7,180 nt of DNA from Nocardioidaceae bacterium. GTDB lineage: Bacteria; Actinomycetota; Actinomycetes; Propionibacteriales; Nocardioidaceae. Under the pieces are notes generated by a model that worked only from the letters and a program-made list of their open reading frames with translations, did no database searches and had not been told where the DNA came from. Both the position numbers and the translations under genes were made by a program. The DNA is taken from assembly GCA_020438665.1 (NCBI GenBank), contig JAGQUE010000644.1, forward strand, positions 1-7,180. Reading direction: 5' to 3'. Shown here piece by piece: positions 5,180-7,180 of this stretch (its first letter is position 1; the number at the start of each line of letters is the position of its first letter).

Positions 5180-5265
5180 GTGACGGCGACCGCCTCGCAG
5201 CCGGTGACGGACCGTCGCGAGTGAAGTGACGGGGTGTGGGGTATTGCCCCCGCGACACCCGTCAC
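5180..5265 (+). repeat. GTGACGG repeat cluster in the divergent promoter region
   Basis: GTGACGG occurs directly at 5180-5186, 5204-5210 and 5226-5232, and inverted (CCGTCAC) at 5259-5265. The first two copies and the inverted copy extend to GGTGACGG. Start-to-start distances of the direct copies are 24 and 22 bases, near two helical turns. A small palindrome, GACGGACCGTC (5206-5216), overlaps the second copy. The heptamer occurs at least four more times in the other 7 kb (for example 1005, 1229, 5022, 5457), but nowhere else clustered. It may be an operator array for one or both divergent genes; no regulator gene is in the window. Confidence 0.5.
5226..5265 (+). ncRNA. long imperfect hairpin in the leader of the secreted-protein gene
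   Basis: The outer arms are GTGACGGGGTGT (5226-5237) and ACACCCGTCAC (5255-5265), which pair over 11 base pairs with one bulged G. Inside, GGGG (5238-5241) and CCCC (5247-5250) close a TATTG loop, leaving CGCG unpaired on one side. The fold ends 59 bases before the TTG start and 43 bases before the ribosome binding site. It could be an RNA leader structure, a terminator-like barrier, or the DNA form of an inverted operator, and I cannot decide which. It matches no riboswitch I recognise. Confidence 0.45.
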
Positions 5266-5308
5266 CTGCTCGACGGCGCCTGCGTCGCCGAAGCGGTCCG
5301 TATCGCTT

Positions 5309-5316
5309 GGGGGAGG
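5309..5316 (+). promoter_or_regulatory. strong ribosome binding site deciding a TTG start
   Basis: GGGGGAGG ends eight bases before TTG at 5325. This places the start at the beginning of a well-formed signal peptide, rather than at the GTG at 5226, which lies inside the hairpin and would add 33 arginine/proline-rich residues. Confidence 0.8.
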
Positions 5317-5324
5317 TCCTTCGT

Positions 5325-7067
5325 TTGTCGTTCCGCCGTTGTGCCTCGCGAGGAGCCCCGGCCGTCGCCGGTCTCGCCGTCCTCGCCATGATCACGATCG
5401 GGGGCGAGCCGGCCGTCAACGCCGCACCGTCCCGTCCCACGACGGTGAAGACCGCCGTCACCAGTTCTCACCCGTACGCCAAGGCCGGTCACCGCAAGGT
5501 TCGGTTGGTGAAGGTCTCGCGTCCCCAGGACGCGCGGCTCAAGCCCGGCCACGCAGCGGCGCCGCGCCGGGCGATCCCCCTACTCGTGCCACCGAGCCGG
5601 TCGGCCAAGGGCCGTGCGGGAGACGCGCCGCGCGTCGCCGCCACCAAGGTCGTCGCCAAGCGGGGTGCCAGCGTGCTGGCCAACTTCGACGGCGTCAGCG
5701 CGATCGACAACAAGACCGCGGCCGCCTTCGACCTGGAGCCGCCGGACGAAGGGCTGGGCGCCGGTCACGGGTTCGTCGTCAACTTCGTCAACGTCACCGG
5801 TGCGGTCTATGACACCCGCGGCGCCGTCGTACAGCCGCCGTTCTTCCTCAACACCTTCTTCGGGGAGCCGGCGGACGCGAACACGTCTGACCCGCGGGTC
5901 TATTTCGACGCCAACGTGGGGCGCTGGTTCGCCACCATGCTCGCCTACAGCTTCACCGAGGACGGCACGGCGATCGCTGAGTCGCACCTCGACGTCGCCG
6001 CGAGCGACTCCAGTGACCCGACCGACTCATGGCACGTCTATCGGGTCGACGCCAGCTCGCCGACCCACGGCGGCTGCCCGTGTCTGGGCGACTACCCGAT
6101 CCTGGGCGTCGACGGCACCAACGTCTATGTCAGCACCCAGGAGTTCACCGGAGACCTCCAGTCCTACAACGGCGCCCAGCTCTACATCCTCCCGGTGTCC
6201 GAGCTGGTCGCGGGCCGATCGTCAGTGCACCTGGCCACGTTCGAGAACCTCCAGGCGGATGGGAGCCTCGCCTTCCGGGTGCAGTTCGCCAACGAGCCGC
6301 GCTCGGCCCCTGCCGAGCTCGCGATGAGCACCATCGACTGGACCGGCGACGGCGACAACCGGGTCGTCGTCTGGGCGGTGACCCACCGCAAGGCACTGGC
6401 CCGTGGCCGGATGCCGGCCCTCAGCAGCCGCGTCATCTCCACCGAGGGCTACTTCCCGGCCCCGCCCACCCAGACACCGCCCGGCTACTGCGACGCGTGC
6501 GATGCTCCGACCTCCGGGCTTGTCGACAGCGGGCCCGACGCGATGTACGAGACTCAGTTCCTGCACGGGAAGCTGGTGGGCGCGCTGGCCACCGGCGTCA
6601 ACGTCGCCGGCGACAGCGCGCCGCGGGCCGGCATCGGCTGGCTGGTCGTCGCCCCCCGGGTCCGTCATGGGCAGGTGACCGGCGGGACGCGCGTACAACG
6701 GCAGGGCTACCTCGCCAGCAACGGGCTGGGGCTGCTCTACCCCCACGTCAACATGACCGCCAACGGCAGCATGGCGATGGCGATGGGTCTGGGCGGCCCG
6801 GGCACCTATCTGTCCGCGGCCACGTCGGTCGCGCCCCGTGGCGGCCGCTTCGGGCCGATCCGCATGATCGCTCCAGGCGTCACCACCGACAACGGGTTCA
6901 CCGGAACCGAGGACTTCGGCGGTGTCGGTCGCTGGGGCGACTACTCCAACGGGCAGGTCATCCCCGGCACCAACCGGGTCTGGTTGGCGACGCAATACAT
7001 CCCCGGCGAGGGTGACGCCAACGCCAACTGGGGCAATCGGATCTGGCAGCTGAAGATCGGCCGCTGA
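5325..7067 (+). CDS. secreted protein, probable beta-propeller domain
   Basis: Exported protein of 580 residues. The signal peptide has a basic start (SFRRCASR), a hydrophobic core (APAVAGLAVLAMITIGG, 11-27) and a likely cleavage after VNA (31-33). Residues 35-115 are a lysine-, arginine- and proline-rich, probably disordered stretch. The rest is strand-rich with blade-like repeats of changing sequence: SDPRVYFDANVGRWFATM (188-205), SDPTDSWHVYRVD (230-242), GGCPCLGDYPILGVDG (249-264) then VYVSTQEF (267-274), STIDWTGDGDNRVVVWAV (335-352), and GRWGDYSNG (535-543) then RVWLATQYIPG (551-561). I recognise the SDP..W..Y / CPCLGDYP / RWGDYS pattern from uncharacterised secreted bacterial proteins resembling sialidase-type propellers. 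No catalytic set is evident. Cys251/253 and Cys389/392 are close pairs that may form disulfides. No sorting signal or membrane anchor is present at the C-terminus, so it is probably released. The start is TTG; the gene is monocistronic. Confidence 0.85.
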   Translation: MSFRRCASRGAPAVAGLAVLAMITIGGEPAVNAAPSRPTTVKTAVTSSHPYAKAGHRKVRLVKVSRPQDARLKPGHAAAPRRAIPLLVPPSRSAKGRAGDAPRVAATKVVAKRGASVLANFDGVSAIDNKTAAAFDLEPPDEGLGAGHGFVVNFVNVTGAVYDTRGAVVQPPFFLNTFFGEPADANTSDPRVYFDANVGRWFATMLAYSFTEDGTAIAESHLDVAASDSSDPTDSWHVYRVDASSPTHGGCPCLGDYPILGVDGTNVYVSTQEFTGDLQSYNGAQLYILPVSELVAGRSSVHLATFENLQADGSLAFRVQFANEPRSAPAELAMSTIDWTGDGDNRVVVWAVTHRKALARGRMPALSSRVISTEGYFPAPPTQTPPGYCDACDAPTSGLVDSGPDAMYETQFLHGKLVGALATGVNVAGDSAPRAGIGWLVVAPRVRHGQVTGGTRVQRQGYLASNGLGLLYPHVNMTANGSMAMAMGLGGPGTYLSAATSVAPRGGRFGPIRMIAPGVTTDNGFTGTEDFGGVGRWGDYSNGQVIPGTNRVWLATQYIPGEGDANANWGNRIWQLKIGR

Positions 7068-7072
7068 TCCAC

Positions 7073-7113
7073 CCGGGCACCGGTGGCCCGGTCTGCGCTG
7101 CGGGCCGGGCCAC
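7073..7113 (+). terminator. GC-rich terminator-like hairpins after the secreted-protein gene
   Basis: Five bases after the stop, CCGGGC (7073-7078) can pair with GCCCGG (7086-7091) around a seven-base loop. Alternatively GTGGCCCGG (7083-7091) pairs with CCGGGCCAC (7105-7113) as a nine-base-pair stem with a 13-base loop. The two folds share 7086-7091 and exclude each other. There is no T tract, which is usual for actinobacterial terminators. Confidence 0.6.
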
Positions 7114-7180
7114 ACCCGAAGGACGGCGCCGCCGAACCGGGACGCCGGACCGGAGCGGACGCGCCGGCCGCGAACCGGCG
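7114..7180. other. non-coding 3' edge
   Basis: I see no gene here. The very end holds a short stem, CGCCGG (7162-7167) with CCGGCG (7175-7180), that may be part of a feature cut off by the window edge. Confidence 0.4.

Noticed and set aside
5143..5265. N-terminal extension of the TauE/SafE protein to a start at 5265
   Set aside because: The extra 41 residues have no membrane or family character and would cover the likely promoter, the repeat cluster and the hairpin. A leaderless GTG at 5142 explains the gene better.
6222..7115. A 297-residue open frame on the minus strand
   Set aside because: It is antisense to the secreted-protein gene, whose frame has a signal peptide, ribosome binding site and recognisable motifs. 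The antisense translation is low-complexity with no domain.
1..7180. Mobile element, phage island or CRISPR content
   Set aside because: No transposase, integrase, terminal repeats, spacer arrays or tRNA attachment site were seen, and composition is even across the window.

Overview
This is a roughly 70% GC window with strongly G/C-ending codons, GTG and TTG starts, and several starts preceded by a -10 box but no ribosome binding site. That points to a high-GC actinobacterium. The protein families and style would fit Nocardioides or a relative, but the lineage is inferred from style only. There are no RNA genes, CRISPR arrays, insertion sequences or phage genes. Every stretch longer than about 180 bases carries a plausible gene except the 5' edge (46-195).

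Layout. At the left edge a possible gene tail ends at 45. A plus-strand YCII/DGPF-domain protein (196-537) follows and converges, 7 bases away, on a run of seven minus-strand genes covering 545-5142. In their own reading direction, from right to left, these are: a TauE/SafE-type membrane transporter (4420-5142); a GNAT acetyltransferase (3765-4361) that overlaps a RibD-C/dihydrofolate-reductase-like protein (3124-3768) by ATGA; a LysE/RhtB exporter (2359-3009); an aminoglycoside-phosphotransferase-fold kinase (1537-2304); an OsmC-like protein (1113-1502); and a conserved protein of unknown function with an HDLVH motif (545-1051). To the right, divergent from the TauE gene, lies one large plus-strand gene (5325-7067) for a secreted, probably beta-propeller protein, followed by a GC-rich terminator-like hairpin.

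How it works together. This looks like a normal accessory or housekeeping mix of small enzymes and exporters rather than one pathway. The only clear translational pair is GNAT plus RibD-C. Most of the other minus-strand genes appear to have their own promoters. Four of them show a TAnnnT box exactly 6-7 bases before a GTG/ATG and no Shine-Dalgarno, the signature of leaderless transcripts. Four other genes carry a strong GGAGG-type site.

The most unusual non-coding stretch is 5143-5324, between the divergent TauE and secreted-protein genes. It carries four copies of GTGACGG (three direct, one inverted), and the last two form the arms of a long hairpin in the presumed leader of the secreted-protein mRNA. 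I found no convincing new multi-gene system.
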